DNA from: Burkholderiaceae bacterium
Lineage (GTDB): Bacteria > Pseudomonadota > Gammaproteobacteria > Burkholderiales > Burkholderiaceae_C
Direction of reading: 5' to 3'
Length of the DNA stretch: 64,000 nucleotides
NCBI GenBank assembly: GCA_919902775.1
Contig: CAKKRJ010000006.1
Span: forward strand, 118,265-182,264
Position 1 is the first letter of the stretch; each line of letters begins with the position of its first letter. Made by a program: the position numbers and the translations under genes. The notes beneath the pieces were generated by a model that searched no databases, had not been told where the DNA came from, and saw only the letters and a list, made by a program, of their open reading frames with translations. Shown piece by piece: positions 1 to 8,409 of the stretch.

Positions 1-306
1 AGCTACCTGCAGTCGCGCGATGAGCTGCTCATGGTGAGCGGCTTCACGGACGACAAGGCGGTGGGCAGTCGCAACCGGCAGTTTGAAGACAACTGGGAAC
101 TCTCGGCGCAACGGGCGCTGAAGGTGACGCGCACCTTGATCGAAGAAGGCATGCCGTCTTCCATGCTGTTTGCCGCCGCCTTTGGTCAGGAACAGCCGCT
201 GGTGGCCAACACCAGCGAAAAGGCCCGCGCCCAGAACCGCCGCGTGGAAATGGCCCCCGTGCCCAAAGCCGACAAAGCCCCGCAGGCACCCCGCCAGCCT
301 GAGTGA
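1..306 (+). CDS. OmpA/MotB-like C-terminal domain protein (5' truncated by window)
   Basis: The reading frame is open from base 1 and ends at TGA 304-306, giving the last 101 residues of a longer protein. The fragment has the end of an OmpA-type peptidoglycan-binding fold: a G-x-T-D segment near residue 15, an S-A-x-R-A helix, a segment where family members have G-x-G-E, and the terminal N-R-R-V-E motif near residue 80. A charged, proline-rich tail of about 15 residues follows. Proteins with this domain anchor envelope complexes to the cell wall. The N-terminus lies outside the window, so the overall architecture is unknown. The stop overlaps the GTG start of the DUF2894 gene, which implies co-translation. 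Confidence 0.8.
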   Translation, partial: SYLQSRDELLMVSGFTDDKAVGSRNRQFEDNWELSAQRALKVTRTLIEEGMPSSMLFAAAFGQEQPLVANTSEKARAQNRRVEMAPVPKADKAPQAPRQPE

Positions 307-962
307 ACCACGCCTTGACCGAAACGCAATCCTCCACCGCTACCGCCTTGGCCTCATGGCCTGCCTTGCACGCGCTGCAAGCCACTTTGCGGGCGGCAGG
401 CGCGGCGCAGTTCGACGCGGTGGGCTGGCATTACACCGAGCGGTTGGCTGCACGCGCAAGCCAACAAACGGGTGCGGTGCAAGCCTTGCTGTGCGACAAG
501 CTGCAACAAAGTCTGCACGACCTGAAGGCACGCCTGGATGCGGCCACCGCCGCAGCAGACCATGGCCAGACAAAGGCCATAGCGCCCCGTGCTGATGCGC
601 CCTCTGCCTTGGCGGCCTTGTTGCAGGACATGACGCCCGCCATGGCCGATGCAGGCACAGGCACGGAGTCCAACGCGGGCATTCAAAGGCCTCTGGGTTG
701 GCGTGCAGAAAGCCCACGCATCCGGCAATTTCGCAAGCAACTGGGCCAGCTCCACGTGCAAAAACAGGTGTCGCAAGCCATGGCGCAAGCCCCGCAAAAC
801 GCGGGCCCCATCAACTCGCACATGCTGGTCTTGCGCTCGTTGGGCCTGATGCGCGCGGCTTCACCGGACTACCTGAACCGGTTCATGGCCTATGTGGACA
901 CCTTGCTGTGTCTGGATGACGCAGGGCAAGGCCAAGCGCCACCCAAAAAACCACGGCGCTAA
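303..962 (+). CDS. DUF2894 family protein
   Basis: 219 residues starting at GTG 303, which overlaps the stop of the OmpA-like gene. The protein is hydrophilic and alanine-rich, has no signal peptide or membrane segment, and carries a predicted coiled-coil or helical N-terminal half. The C-terminal half has the P-I-N-S-x-x-L-V-L-R-S-L motif and an S-P-D-Y-L-x-R-F-x-x-Y-V-D-T-L segment that I associate with the uncharacterised DUF2894 family. The family is often paired with an OmpA-like envelope protein, as here, so a role in the same envelope complex is likely but unproven. Its 3' end overlaps the convergent fumC by 4 bases. Confidence 0.75.
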   Translation: MNHALTETQSSTATALASWPALHALQATLRAAGAAQFDAVGWHYTERLAARASQQTGAVQALLCDKLQQSLHDLKARLDAATAAADHGQTKAIAPRADAPSALAALLQDMTPAMADAGTGTESNAGIQRPLGWRAESPRIRQFRKQLGQLHVQKQVSQAMAQAPQNAGPINSHMLVLRSLGLMRAASPDYLNRFMAYVDTLLCLDDAGQGQAPPKKPRR

Positions 963-2356
963 ACCGCACGCGGGCCCAGCATCAACGCAGGTTGCAGCCA
1001 GGCGTCCAGTTCGGACTGGGTGGCATAGCCCAGTGCGAGGGCCGCCTCGGTCAGCGAGCTGTCTTTTTCAAAAGCCAGTTTGGCAATCTGCGCAGCACGG
1101 TCGTATCCAATATGCGGCACCAAGGCCGTCACCAGCATCAAGGACCGTTTCAAATGCTGCTCGATGCGCTGCGGGTTGGCCTTCAGACCGCGCACACAGT
1201 AACGCTCGAAACTGTGCATGCCATCGCTGAGCAGGCGAATGCTTTGCAGCAGGTTGTGCGCCAGCAAGGGTTTGTAAACATTCAGCTCAAAATGGCCCGA
1301 CGCGGCCCCCATGCTGATCGCCACATCGTTGCCCATCACCTGCGCGCACAGCATGGTCATGGCTTCGCATTGGGTGGGGTTGACCTTGCCCGGCATGATG
1401 GAGCTGCCAGGTTCGTTTTCAGGGATGGTGATTTCCCCCAGCCCTGAGCGTGGGCCCGACGACAGCCAGCGGATGTCGTTGGCTATTTTGCTCAGTGCCA
1501 CGGCCAGCATCTTGAGCATGCCATGCGCGGCCACCCACGCATCGTGTGCGGCCAAGGCGGCAAACTTGTTGGTGGCACTTTCAAACGGCAGTTGATGGTG
1601 ACTGGCCAGTTCGGCGGCCACGCGCGCGCCGAACTCCGGATGGGTGTTCAAACCCGTGCCGACTGCGGTGCCGCCAATGGCCAGAGGACAAAGCCAGTGC
1701 AAGGCCTCATGCGTCCTGACCCGCGCATGGTCCAGCTGGGCGGCATAACCTGAAAACTCCTGGCCCAGCGTGATCGGCGTGGCGTCTTGCAAGTGAGTGC
1801 GGCCCAGCTTGATGATGTCGGCAAACGCCTGCGACCGTTCCTGCAAGCTTGCATGCAAGCGGTCCAGCGCGGGCAACAGCTGCAGCGCGATGCCCACCGC
1901 AGCCGCGACATGCATGGCGGTTGGAAACACATCGTTCGACGATTGCCCCCGGTTGACATCGTCGTTGGGATGGACCAGCCGCAGTTGTCCGCGTGGCCCG
2001 CCCAGCAGCTCGGATGCCCGGTTGGCCAGCACCTCGTTCATGTTCATGTTCGTCTGGGTGCCCGAGCCTGTTTGCCAAACCGACAGCGGAAACGCGTCTT
2101 CGTGCTGACCGGCCATCACCTCTTCGGACGCGACCACTATGGCGTGCACCATGGGTGCGGGCAGCAGCCCCAAATCGCCATTCACCTTGGCACAAGCCCG
2201 TTTGACCGAGGCCAGCGCGTGGATCAACGGTGGCGGCATGCGCTCGGTGGAAATATGGAAATGCGCCAAAGCACGCTGCGTCTGCGCACCCCACAAGCAC
2301 TGTGCATCCACCTGCACGGACCCCAGTGCGTCGAACTCCTGACGGTGTGTACTCAT
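959..2356 (-). CDS. fumC: Class II fumarate hydratase
   Basis: 465 residues, the usual length for the oxygen-stable, iron-independent fumarase that interconverts fumarate and L-malate in the citric acid cycle. The superfamily signature [11 protein letters not shown] is at about residues 317-327, T-G-S-G-T at 96-100, and the catalytic-base region [10 protein letters not shown] near 185-194. I chose the ATG at 2356 because a GGAG ribosome site lies just upstream; an in-frame ATG at 2368 is the alternative. It sits alone between the convergent DUF2894 gene and wrbA. Confidence 0.96.
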   Translation of the reverse strand: MSTHRQEFDALGSVQVDAQCLWGAQTQRALAHFHISTERMPPPLIHALASVKRACAKVNGDLGLLPAPMVHAIVVASEEVMAGQHEDAFPLSVWQTGSGTQTNMNMNEVLANRASELLGGPRGQLRLVHPNDDVNRGQSSNDVFPTAMHVAAAVGIALQLLPALDRLHASLQERSQAFADIIKLGRTHLQDATPITLGQEFSGYAAQLDHARVRTHEALHWLCPLAIGGTAVGTGLNTHPEFGARVAAELASHHQLPFESATNKFAALAAHDAWVAAHGMLKMLAVALSKIANDIRWLSSGPRSGLGEITIPENEPGSSIMPGKVNPTQCEAMTMLCAQVMGNDVAISMGAASGHFELNVYKPLLAHNLLQSIRLLSDGMHSFERYCVRGLKANPQRIEQHLKRSLMLVTALVPHIGYDRAAQIAKLAFEKDSSLTEAALALGYATQSELDAWLQPALMLGPRAV

Positions 2357-2416
2357 CAACGGCTCCATCCTGTTGGCGATGCGCTCAGCATACGCCCCAA
2401 GCGCAGGCGGGTCACG

Positions 2417-3019
2417 TCAGGCGGCAAACAACTTGTTGGCGGTTTGGGCGATCAGCATGCCCTGGAAGCGTGCACCGTCCAGCTCGCTGGCGCTGGGCGA
2501 GCGCTCCCCTTTGCTGCCCGCAATGGTCGTGGCCCCATATGGGCTGCCACCGACAATTTCATCCATGCGCGACTGTCCCTGGTGGCTGTAAGGCAAACCC
2601 ACAATGAGCATGCCGAAATGCATCAGGTTGGTGATGATGGAAAACAGCGTCACCTCCTGACCACCATGCTGGGTCGCTGAGGAGGTGAAGGCCCCGCCGA
2701 CCTTGCCATGCAAGGCACCGCGCATCCACAGGCCACCGGCCTGGTCCAGAAAGCTGGCCATTTGCCCGGGCATTCGGCCAAAGCGTGTGGGTGCGCCGAT
2801 GATGATGGCGTCGTAGTTTTCCATCTCGGCCACCGTGGCCACGGGCGCCTTCTGGTCCAGCTTGAAGTGCGCACTTTGGGCAAGCTCGGTCGGCACGGTC
2901 TCGGGCACCCGTTTCAGATCCACCTGCGCACCGGCAGACCGGGCGCCCTCGGTCACGGCTTGGGCCAGGGTCTCGATGTGGCCGTAGGTGGAATAGTAAA
3001 GAACCAGAACTTTGGACAT
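2417..3019 (-). CDS. wrbA: NAD(P)H:quinone oxidoreductase, WrbA type
   Basis: 200 residues, matching the family length. WrbA is a tetrameric FMN flavodoxin-like enzyme that makes two-electron reductions of quinones and protects against redox cycling. The N-terminal V-L-Y-Y-S-T-Y-G-H is the FMN phosphate loop. G-A-P-T-R-F-G and [11 protein letters not shown] are the other flavin-contacting loops, and the chain ends in the conserved A-x-F-Q-G region. The ATG at 3019 has a clear AGGAG site 6-7 bases upstream, so the longer frame to 3067 is not needed. It follows the glutaredoxin on the same strand after about 130 bases. Confidence 0.95.
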   Translation of the reverse strand: MSKVLVLYYSTYGHIETLAQAVTEGARSAGAQVDLKRVPETVPTELAQSAHFKLDQKAPVATVAEMENYDAIIIGAPTRFGRMPGQMASFLDQAGGLWMRGALHGKVGGAFTSSATQHGGQEVTLFSIITNLMHFGMLIVGLPYSHQGQSRMDEIVGGSPYGATTIAGSKGERSPSASELDGARFQGMLIAQTANKLFAA

Positions 3020-3121
3020 GAGAACTCCTGAAGTGAACGGCACCTGTCTGGCGCCATGATTCTTCAAGCCTGAGTTCTCATCTGTCTGTCAGCCCACACA
3101 CCCGCGCAGCTGGCGCTTCAA

Positions 3122-3142
3122 GGCAGGCCAGCCAGGCCTGCC
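3122..3142. repeat. Perfect 8-bp inverted repeat after the glutaredoxin gene
   Basis: GGCAGGCC, five bases, GGCCTGCC. On the minus strand it lies 10 bases past the glutaredoxin stop and could end or stabilise that transcript. No T-run follows, so it is not a standard intrinsic terminator. Confidence 0.4.
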
Positions 3143-3151
3143 GGGCATCTC

Positions 3152-3394
3152 TCAACGCCCCAACTGCACCAATGCGGCTTGCAAGCCGGCCAGCCCACCC
3201 ACGCGCTGGTCGTTGATGAAAATCTGGGGCATTTGCCGCACGGCAGGCCCGCATTTTTCGTAAAAAGCCATGCGCTCGGCTTCGCCGTCGATCTTGATTT
3301 CTTCAAAATCAAGCGACTTGGTCTTGAGCAGCATCTTGGCGGACTCGCATTGTGGGCATGCGGACTTGGAATAAACGACGATGTTGAGTTGCAT
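3152..3394 (-). CDS. Glutaredoxin-family protein
   Basis: 80 residues forming a minimal thioredoxin fold. The redox centre is C-P-Q-C at residues 14-17, the cis-proline is in R-Q-M-P-Q-I-F-I (about residues 53-60), and the G-G-L-A-G-L glutathione-contact segment follows. This matches class I dithiol glutaredoxins of the NrdH/GrxC type. The gene begins 11 bases after the cobQ stop on the same strand, so it may be the last gene of the B12 operon, although a functional link to cobalamin is not evident. The partner (ribonucleotide reductase or general thiol repair) cannot be decided from sequence. Confidence 0.88.
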   Translation of the reverse strand: MQLNIVVYSKSACPQCESAKMLLKTKSLDFEEIKIDGEAERMAFYEKCGPAVRQMPQIFINDQRVGGLAGLQAALVQLGR

Positions 3395-3404
3395 GCGCAG
3401 GATT

Positions 3405-4886
3405 TTAACGACCGCTCGGCGCTTGAATCAGTTGGCGCAAGACCGCCCCATCGATGTGCTTTTCAATGAAATCGGCCAAGCCCTCCAACACCGTGTCCAG
3501 CGTCGGGGCCTGCGCACCAAACAAGGCGTGCAGCACGGCCGGGCATTCGAACAGGCCATGCAAGTAGGTGCCCAGCACCTGGCCATCGCCACTTTGCCAA
3601 GCCAAGCCCGGCATGACTTCGTGCAGCACCGTGCCCGCCGCCAACATGGCGCTGTGGCCTTGGGTCTGGCCATGGTGAATTTCATAGCCCGCCACAGGCA
3701 CCCCACTGAGCGCAGACCAGACACCGTGCACCTGCGCAAAACGCGCGTGGGTGCGGATGACGGTCTTGTCCTGTGCAAACTGCGTGACCAGCGGCAACAG
3801 GCCCAAACCGGGGGCGTTGCCGTCGATGCCATGCGTGTCGATGAGCGCTTCGCCCAGCATTTGCAAACCACCACAAATGCCCAGCACCGCCCCGCCCTGT
3901 TGTGCGTGGCGGGCAATGGCCGCGTCCAGTCCTTGCTGACGCAACCAGCGCAGGTCGCTGCTGGTGTGTTTGCTGCCCGGCAAGATCAGCCAGTCTGTGG
4001 CTTGCAGGCCGGCCAGATCGGCCGGGCTGCGTACCCACAGCAAGCGCACGCCGGGTATGTTTTTGAGGGGCTGGAATTCGTCCAGATTGCTGATGCGCGG
4101 GTACGCGATCACGGCCACCGTCTGGGTGACAGGCCCCTGTGTCCGGGACCGATCGTCAAAAACCCCGTCTTCTTCGGGCAAACCGTGTTCCCACCACATG
4201 GGCAGCACCGCCACCGTGGGCACGCCTGTGCGTTGTTGCAGCATCTCGGGGGCAGGGGCCAGCAAGCTGGCATCGCCCCTGAACTTGTTCAGCACAAAGC
4301 CCCGGATGCGCTTTTGGTCGTCGGGCGGCAACAAGGCCCAGGTGCCATACAGGTGGGCAAAGGCACCACCCCGATCGATGTCGGTCACCAACAGGCACTG
4401 CGCGTTGGCGTGGCGCGCCACGCGCAGGTTGACGATGTCGCTGTCCATCAGGTTGATTTCGGCGGGCGAGCCAGCACCTTCGATCACGACCACGTCGTTT
4501 TCGGCCATCAAGGCATCGAGGGCGGCGGCAATGAACGGCCACACCTTTTCGCTGCGGCCGCGCCAGGGGGTGTGGCTCAGGGCATGGTCGACTTGCCCCA
4601 TCAGCACGACCTGGCTGTGTGTGTCGGCCTCTGGCTTGAGCAGCAAGGGGTTCATGCGCACATCGGGTTCGGCCTTGGCCGCCAGCGCCTGAAAATACTG
4701 CGCGCTGCCGATTTCGCCAAGTCCGTGGGCACTGGCCACCACGCGGGCGTTGTTGCTCATGTTTTGCGCCTTGAAGGGCGCGACTTTCAAGCCCTGACGG
4801 GCGTAGTGGCGGCACAGAGCCGTGGTCAGCCAGCTTTTGCCAGCCCCGCTGGAAGTGCCCAGCACCATGATGCAACGCGCGCTCAT
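3405..4886 (-). CDS. cobQ: Cobyric acid synthase (glutamine-hydrolysing)
   Basis: 493 residues. It amidates four side-chain carboxylates of adenosyl-cobyrinic acid a,c-diamide, using ATP and glutamine. The N-terminal dethiobiotin-synthetase-like half carries the P-loop T-S-S-G-A-G-K-S at residues 11-18. The C-terminal class I amidotransferase half has the nucleophile Cys338 in G-I-C-G-G-L-Q-M and a histidine in the Y-E-I-H-H-G-Q segment. The start ATG overlaps the btuD stop (ATGA), so a longer start at 4910 is unlikely. It is the only corrin-biosynthesis gene in the window and is attached to an uptake operon. Confidence 0.96.
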   Translation of the reverse strand: MSARCIMVLGTSSGAGKSWLTTALCRHYARQGLKVAPFKAQNMSNNARVVASAHGLGEIGSAQYFQALAAKAEPDVRMNPLLLKPEADTHSQVVLMGQVDHALSHTPWRGRSEKVWPFIAAALDALMAENDVVVIEGAGSPAEINLMDSDIVNLRVARHANAQCLLVTDIDRGGAFAHLYGTWALLPPDDQKRIRGFVLNKFRGDASLLAPAPEMLQQRTGVPTVAVLPMWWEHGLPEEDGVFDDRSRTQGPVTQTVAVIAYPRISNLDEFQPLKNIPGVRLLWVRSPADLAGLQATDWLILPGSKHTSSDLRWLRQQGLDAAIARHAQQGGAVLGICGGLQMLGEALIDTHGIDGNAPGLGLLPLVTQFAQDKTVIRTHARFAQVHGVWSALSGVPVAGYEIHHGQTQGHSAMLAAGTVLHEVMPGLAWQSGDGQVLGTYLHGLFECPAVLHALFGAQAPTLDTVLEGLADFIEKHIDGAVLRQLIQAPSGR

Positions 4887-5650
4887 GCGGTGCAGGGCAA
4901 CACCACCCACTGCCCCTCCATGGCATGGATGCGGATGCGCCGGTCAAATACCGCTTCAATGGCGGCGTGGGTGGCGGTATCGGCGCAGGCACCGTGGTGC
5001 ACCACCTGGCCCTGCGCCATGACGATGATGTCGTCGGCGTGCAGCGCCATGCCGATTTCGTGCAGCACGCTGACCACGGTGGTGCCTTGGGCCAGCAGGC
5101 AGTGCACTTGTTCCAGCCAGTCCACCTGGTGCGGAGGGTCGAGGTTGGCCAGCGGTTCGTCCATCAGCATCGTGGCCGCGTTGCCCGCCATGGCACGGGC
5201 CAGCAACACGCGCTGACGCTCGCCACCTGAAAGCTCACCCAGCATGCGTTCACGCCAATCCCAGGCCTGGGTGGCTTTCAACGCAGCTTCTACCATTTGC
5301 GCGTCTTGCGCGGTGGGCGCACCCAGCCAAGTTTGGTGCGGCAGTCGGCCCAGCATGGCCACATCCCACACCCGCAAATCGAGTGTGCTGGCTTCGCCTT
5401 GCCCCAACCATGACAGCTGCAATGCCCGCTCGCGGCCAGAAAGGGTTTCCAGCGCCCGGCCTTGCCAAAGCACTTGCCCCGCGTGTGGCAACAAACCCGC
5501 CAACGCTTGCAGCAAGGTGGATTTTCCAGCGCCATTGGGGCCAACCACGCAGGTCCAGCGGCCCGCAGCGATCTGCAGGTCGATGCCCTTCAACACGGGG
5601 CGACCGCCCAACTGCACTTGCAGCTGACGGGTTTGCAACGCCAATTTCAT
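4883..5650 (-). CDS. btuD: Cobalamin/Fe-siderophore-type ABC transporter ATPase
   Basis: 255 residues with the full ABC ATPase motif set: Walker A G-P-N-G-A-G-K-S-T near residue 38, signature L-S-G-G-E-R-Q-R-V, Walker B M-L-M-D-E-P, and an H-loop H-E in V-L-H-E-I-G. It belongs to the FecE/BtuD group that powers import of B12 or siderophores. Both ends overlap neighbours by ATGA (btuC stop and cobQ start). The riboswitch and neighbouring genes argue for cobalamin as substrate. The ATG at 5650 is preferred over an in-frame start at 5689 because of the overlap. Confidence 0.92.
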   Translation of the reverse strand: MKLALQTRQLQVQLGGRPVLKGIDLQIAAGRWTCVVGPNGAGKSTLLQALAGLLPHAGQVLWQGRALETLSGRERALQLSWLGQGEASTLDLRVWDVAMLGRLPHQTWLGAPTAQDAQMVEAALKATQAWDWRERMLGELSGGERQRVLLARAMAGNAATMLMDEPLANLDPPHQVDWLEQVHCLLAQGTTVVSVLHEIGMALHADDIIVMAQGQVVHHGACADTATHAAIEAVFDRRIRIHAMEGQWVVLPCTA

Positions 5651-6651
5651 CGAACGCCTCCCACACTGGGGTCTCGGTAAACGCGCCACAACAAATAACC
5701 GCCACCGAGCACGGCCGTCAGCACACCGACTGGCAATTCCTGTGGAGCAAACAGCACGCGGGCCATCACATCGGCCAGGCCCAGCAGGGCGCCCCCCATG
5801 AGCGCGGCCAGCAGCAGACGCCAGGCATGGGTGGTGCGCACCAACGAGCGCACCAGGTGCGGTGCAGCCAAACCCACAAACGCCACCAAACCGATGTGCG
5901 CCACGGCTGCACCGGTGGCCAAAGAAACCACGCCCACCAGCACCAACCGCGCCTCACGCAGGGGCATGCCCAGGCTTTGCGCGGTGGATTCACCCAGCGT
6001 CAGGGCGTCCAGCACGCGGGCAAACGCCCAGGCCAGCAGCAGGCACACGGCCAACACCGCGGCCATGGTGGCGCAAGCGCTCCAGCTCACGAAGGCGGTC
6101 GAGCCCAGCATGAAGCCCTGCATGGCCTGCAAAACCTGCGGTTGCAGCAAGGACAACATGGACGTCACTGCCCCCAGCACCACCCCCACCACCACGCCAG
6201 CCAGCAGCAGGCGCAAAGTTTGCTGTACCCCACGCGCCAGCAGCAGCGTCAGCAGCACGGCCAGCACGGCGCCGACAAAAGCCGCGCCGGTCAGGCCCAG
6301 CCCCATCCACCAGGTCATGGCCCAGGCGCTGCCGCCAAACAGACTCCAATAAACGCCCACACCGAGTGACGCCCCCGATGCACTGCCCAGCAAATAGGGG
6401 TCGGCCAGCGGGTTGCGAAACAGCCCCTGCGCCACGGCCCCGGCCAGGCCCAGCAGGCCACCGCCCAGCCAGGCCCCCAGGCTGCGCGGCAAGCGGATGT
6501 CCAGCACAATTTGACGCGACACATCGTCGGCCATGACCCACCACCAGGCCTGCCAGCCCTGGCTGCCGGCGGTGGTGCCCAGCAGCACGGTGGCCACGCC
6601 CACCACCAGCAGAACGCCCGCACCACGAACGGCCAAAGCGCGCTCGTTCAT
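5647..6651 (-). CDS. btuC: Cobalamin ABC transporter permease, FecCD/BtuC family
   Basis: 334 residues with about ten hydrophobic segments. It has the FecCD-family core R-L-P-R-S-L-G-A-x-L-x-G-G-x-L-G-L-A-G near residue 60, N-P-L-A-D-P-x-L-L-G-x-x-x-G-A near 90, and the cytoplasmic coupling segment F-V-G-L-A-A-P-H near 245. The dimer would form the inner-membrane channel for B12. The ATG at 6651 overlaps the btuF stop by ATGA, and its own stop overlaps btuD. The family also moves Fe-siderophores and heme; assignment to cobalamin rests on the riboswitch and cobQ. Confidence 0.92.
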   Translation of the reverse strand: MNERALAVRGAGVLLVVGVATVLLGTTAGSQGWQAWWWVMADDVSRQIVLDIRLPRSLGAWLGGGLLGLAGAVAQGLFRNPLADPYLLGSASGASLGVGVYWSLFGGSAWAMTWWMGLGLTGAAFVGAVLAVLLTLLLARGVQQTLRLLLAGVVVGVVLGAVTSMLSLLQPQVLQAMQGFMLGSTAFVSWSACATMAAVLAVCLLLAWAFARVLDALTLGESTAQSLGMPLREARLVLVGVVSLATGAAVAHIGLVAFVGLAAPHLVRSLVRTTHAWRLLLAALMGGALLGLADVMARVLFAPQELPVGVLTAVLGGGYLLWRVYRDPSVGGVR

Positions 6652-7613
6652 CGCCCGGCCCCGGTTGATGGGCCCGCTGCGCGGTTCAGGCATTCGGCCA
6701 TGAGCCTTGCACCTTCGGCCATGCGGGGGCCTGCGCGCACCAGCATGTCGGAAGCGTCTGGCTTGAAGACACACAGGCGTTGCGCCTGCATGGCGCGCAA
6801 GGCGGACCAGCCTGGACGTTGGGCCATGCTGGCTTGGCTGCTGTCGCCGGCCATGATCACATCGGGCTGGGCTCGCACCACGTATTCGGGATTGACTTGT
6901 GGAAACGGCCCCATAGAGGCGGGCAGGATGTTGACCATGCCCATGCGCGTGAGCGTTTCGCCAATGAACGAGGCTTCACTCGCGCCATAGGGTGTTGGGC
7001 TGACCTCGAAATACACCCGTTGCCGACGCGCTTGCGGGCTGAGCGATTGCACCGCCGCTTGCACGCCCAGCTGGATGCCCTGCCAGACGCGCTCGCTGTC
7101 GGCCTGAGGCAGATGCAAAGCCTGGCCCACCGTTTTCAGCACGCGCTGGGCATCGGCATGGGTGCGCGGCTCCAGCCGCAACACCGTGAGGCCCAGCGCT
7201 TGCAGTCGGTCTGCACCTCGGGTGGAGTCGGCGGCCAGCACCAGATCGGGCTTGAGTGCGACGATGCTTTCGATGTTGGGGTCGATCCCGCCGCCCACGC
7301 GCGGCAGGTTTTTGATGGATTCAGGCCAATTGGAATAGCGGTCCACCCCCACCAGGCGCTGACACGCGCCCAGCGCGCACACGCTTTCGGTCAAGGAGGG
7401 CAACAGGCTCACGATGCGTTGAGGCGCTTGCGAGATCCCGATTTTTTGTTGACGATCGTCTTGCACCGTCACCGCCAAGGCCCACGCACTCCCCCCCCAC
7501 AAGGCCATGCCCAATGTCAGCGGCTTGACCCAAGCCCAAGCCTGGCGTGCGCTTGGCCAGCGGGCGGGGTGCAAGGCCTGCTGCATGACGTGGCGGCCAG
7601 ACGAATCACGCAT
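6648..7613 (-). CDS. btuF: Periplasmic cobalamin-binding protein, BtuF-like
   Basis: 321 residues. The N-terminus has basic residues, a hydrophobic stretch and an A-x-A-type cleavage region near residue 47 (or near 38 if the ATG at 7586 is used), so it should be exported. The mature part begins with R-I-V-S-L-L-P-S-L-T-E, typical of cluster A-II binding proteins, followed by G-V-D-R-Y and P-R-V-G-G-G-I-D-P-N-I-E-S-I. I chose the ATG at 7613 because it overlaps the upstream stop by 8 bases, which favours coupling. It delivers B12 from the outer-membrane receptor to BtuCD. Confidence 0.88.
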   Translation of the reverse strand: MRDSSGRHVMQQALHPARWPSARQAWAWVKPLTLGMALWGGSAWALAVTVQDDRQQKIGISQAPQRIVSLLPSLTESVCALGACQRLVGVDRYSNWPESIKNLPRVGGGIDPNIESIVALKPDLVLAADSTRGADRLQALGLTVLRLEPRTHADAQRVLKTVGQALHLPQADSERVWQGIQLGVQAAVQSLSPQARRQRVYFEVSPTPYGASEASFIGETLTRMGMVNILPASMGPFPQVNPEYVVRAQPDVIMAGDSSQASMAQRPGWSALRAMQAQRLCVFKPDASDMLVRAGPRMAEGARLMAECLNRAAGPSTGAGR

Positions 7614-8409
7614 GCTGGTCCACCCATTGGCTGATGATCCGGTGCAACTGGGCCACGCCATCGGTGAGCGCGGCGGGGCCGGGTTGCAAAATGTCGGCCG
7701 ACTTGATTTCAAACAATTGCCCATGGCGCACCGCAGGCACGTCTTGCCAACCCGGTCTGGCCGCGACCTTTTCGGGTCGAAACTTTTTGCCGCACCATGA
7801 GCCAATGACGATGTCAGGCGCACGCGCCACAATGGCCTGGCCATCGGCAATGATGCGGTCTTTGCCCATGGGCTGCTGCGCCAGTTCAGGAAAAACATCG
7901 TCCCCACCAGCGATGCCGATCAACTCGGACACCCAGCGAATGCCGCTGATGTGAGGTTCGTCCCACTCCTCAAAAAACACTTTGGGGCGGCGCTTGAAAC
8001 CCGCCGCCTTGCGCGCAATCGCATCCAGTTCAGCCTGCATGGCCAACAGCCTGGCGAGGCCTTGCTCGGCCTCGCCCACCATGGCCGCGACCTGGTAGAG
8101 CATCGAAAAAATCTCCGCCACACTGCGCTGGTTGAAGATGGTGACCTGCACGCCCGCCTTGATGAGCAAGGCCGCGATGTCGGCTTGCAGGTCTGAAAAT
8201 CCAAAAACACAATCCGGTTGGAGCGCCAGGATCTTGTCGATCTTGGCGCTCAAAAAAGCACTGACCTTGGGCTTTTCATCCCGGGCCCGCCGCGGCCGCA
8301 CCGTGTAACCCGAGATGCCCACAATGCGCCGCTCCTGCCCCAACAGGTAAAGCCACTCCGTGGCCTCTTCGGTGAGGCAGACGATGCGTTGGGGGGCAAG
8401 ATCATGCAT
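7606..8409 (-). CDS. Cobalamin-binding-protein paralogue without a signal peptide
   Basis: 267 residues of the same substrate-binding fold as BtuF (R-I-V-C-L-T-E-E-A-T-E at residues 8-18, then P-K-V-S-A-F-L-S-A-K-I-D-K-I). The chain starts directly in the first beta strand with only seven residues before it and no hydrophobic leader. The stop of btuB is immediately adjacent to its ATG (no spacer), and its 3' end overlaps btuF. As read, the product would be cytoplasmic. It could be an intracellular corrinoid-binding or handling protein. Leaderless proteins of this kind exist in other proteobacterial B12 loci, but I know of no assigned reaction. Confidence 0.85.
   Translation of the reverse strand: MHDLAPQRIVCLTEEATEWLYLLGQERRIVGISGYTVRPRRARDEKPKVSAFLSAKIDKILALQPDCVFGFSDLQADIAALLIKAGVQVTIFNQRSVAEIFSMLYQVAAMVGEAEQGLARLLAMQAELDAIARKAAGFKRRPKVFFEEWDEPHISGIRWVSELIGIAGGDDVFPELAQQPMGKDRIIADGQAIVARAPDIVIGSWCGKKFRPEKVAARPGWQDVPAVRHGQLFEIKSADILQPGPAALTDGVAQLHRIISQWVDQHA

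Noticed and set aside
3381..5216. 611-residue open frame on the plus strand opposite cobQ and btuD
   Set aside because: Antisense shadow of two well-supported genes. The translation is rich in Arg, His, Gln and Gly with no recognisable motif, as expected from high-GC coding DNA.
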